This document shows, one piece after another, positions 30,998 through 31,039 of a DNA stretch of 31,039 bases. The stretch is from an uncultured Collinsella sp. GTDB taxonomy: Bacteria; Actinomycetota; Coriobacteriia; Coriobacteriales; Coriobacteriaceae. Where the stretch lies: assembly GCA_902478885.1 (NCBI GenBank), contig CABSMS010000012.1, forward strand, positions 1-31,039. Reading direction: 5' to 3'. The notes below the pieces were generated by a model, which was not told where the DNA came from, searched no databases, and saw only the letters and a list, made by a program, of their open reading frames with translations. Positions within the stretch are counted from its first letter, which is position 1. Every line of letters starts with the position of its first letter. Both the position numbers and the translations under genes were made by a program.

Positions 30998-31039
30998 CTG
31001 TCTCTTATACACATCTGACGCTGCCGACGAATAGCCTTG
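30998..31039. other. Illumina Nextera P5-side adapter and index (synthetic)
   Basis: CTGTCTCTTATACACATCT (30998-31016) is the Tn5 mosaic end. GACGCTGCCGACGA (31017-31030) completes the read-1 adapter in reverse complement. ATAGCCTT (31031-31038) sits at the i5 index. Genomic sequence ends at 30997. Confidence 0.98.

Noticed and set aside
30715..31014. Minus-strand frame beginning MCIRDR at the right end
   Set aside because: The MCIRDR start is translated Nextera adapter, and the rest is antisense to mgtA.

Overview
The window is a GC-rich bacterial contig that looks like a gut actinobacterium of the Coriobacteriia, most probably Collinsella. This is inferred from GC-rich codon use, the gene set (nadABC-niaR, nikR-hyp, LPxTG-type surface protein, AgrA/AgrC-like system) and palindromic intergenic repeats; no rRNA or other marker here proves it. 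Both ends are synthetic: bases 1-48 and 30998-31039 are Illumina Nextera adapter and index sequence. The two terminal genes, dnaK and an mgtA-type ATPase, are therefore cut by the library or assembly and not by biology.

Layout. (1) 49-1030: 5' part of dnaK (minus). (2) 1031-1888: a repeat-bearing intergenic region, a small 2[4Fe-4S] ferredoxin (plus) and a bidirectional terminator. (3) 1924-5876: the de novo NAD operon nadA-nadB-nadC with its likely repressor gene niaR (minus). It starts from a promoter buried in a perfect 19-bp inverted repeat. (4) 5942-13607: a 2537-residue secreted, sortase-anchored surface protein (minus), with a beta-helix-like N-terminal part, three tandem ~460-residue supermodules with Cys/His clusters and MBG-like domains, a Thr-rich stalk and LPESG. 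(5) 13851-15850: a divergently transcribed LytTR response regulator and a GHKL sensor kinase. (6) 15925-16957: a degenerate uracil-DNA-glycosylase-like protein (minus) and thioredoxin (plus). (7) 17179-23029: a small His-rich helical protein, nikR with a metal-binding N-terminal extension, then hypF, hypC, hypD and hypE for NiFe-hydrogenase cofactor assembly. A HAD phosphatase follows at 23154-23822. (8) 24324-28029: a lipoprotein, a PTS EIIA(Glc)-type protein and pyrE on the minus strand, with an RpiR-family regulator on the plus strand. The convergent gaps here are full of inverted repeats. (9) 28156-30997: a promoter on a palindrome, a short leader ORF and mgtA (plus).

How the parts work together. 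NiaR probably represses the NAD operon when niacin is available. NikR probably adjusts nickel supply to the hydrogenase maturation genes it is linked to. The RpiR regulator and EIIA gene are divergent and share a GTGCCAAA motif. The AgrAC-like pair may control the divergent giant surface protein.

The most interesting unexplained structure is a pair of ~147-bp elements (24174-24320 and 27204-27349), each directly 3' of a minus-strand gene in a convergent gap. They share three nested or adjacent stems whose sequences differ but whose pairing is kept, which points to selection on structure. The His-patterned 82-residue protein coupled to nikR and the leader ORF upstream of mgtA are the next most worth checking.
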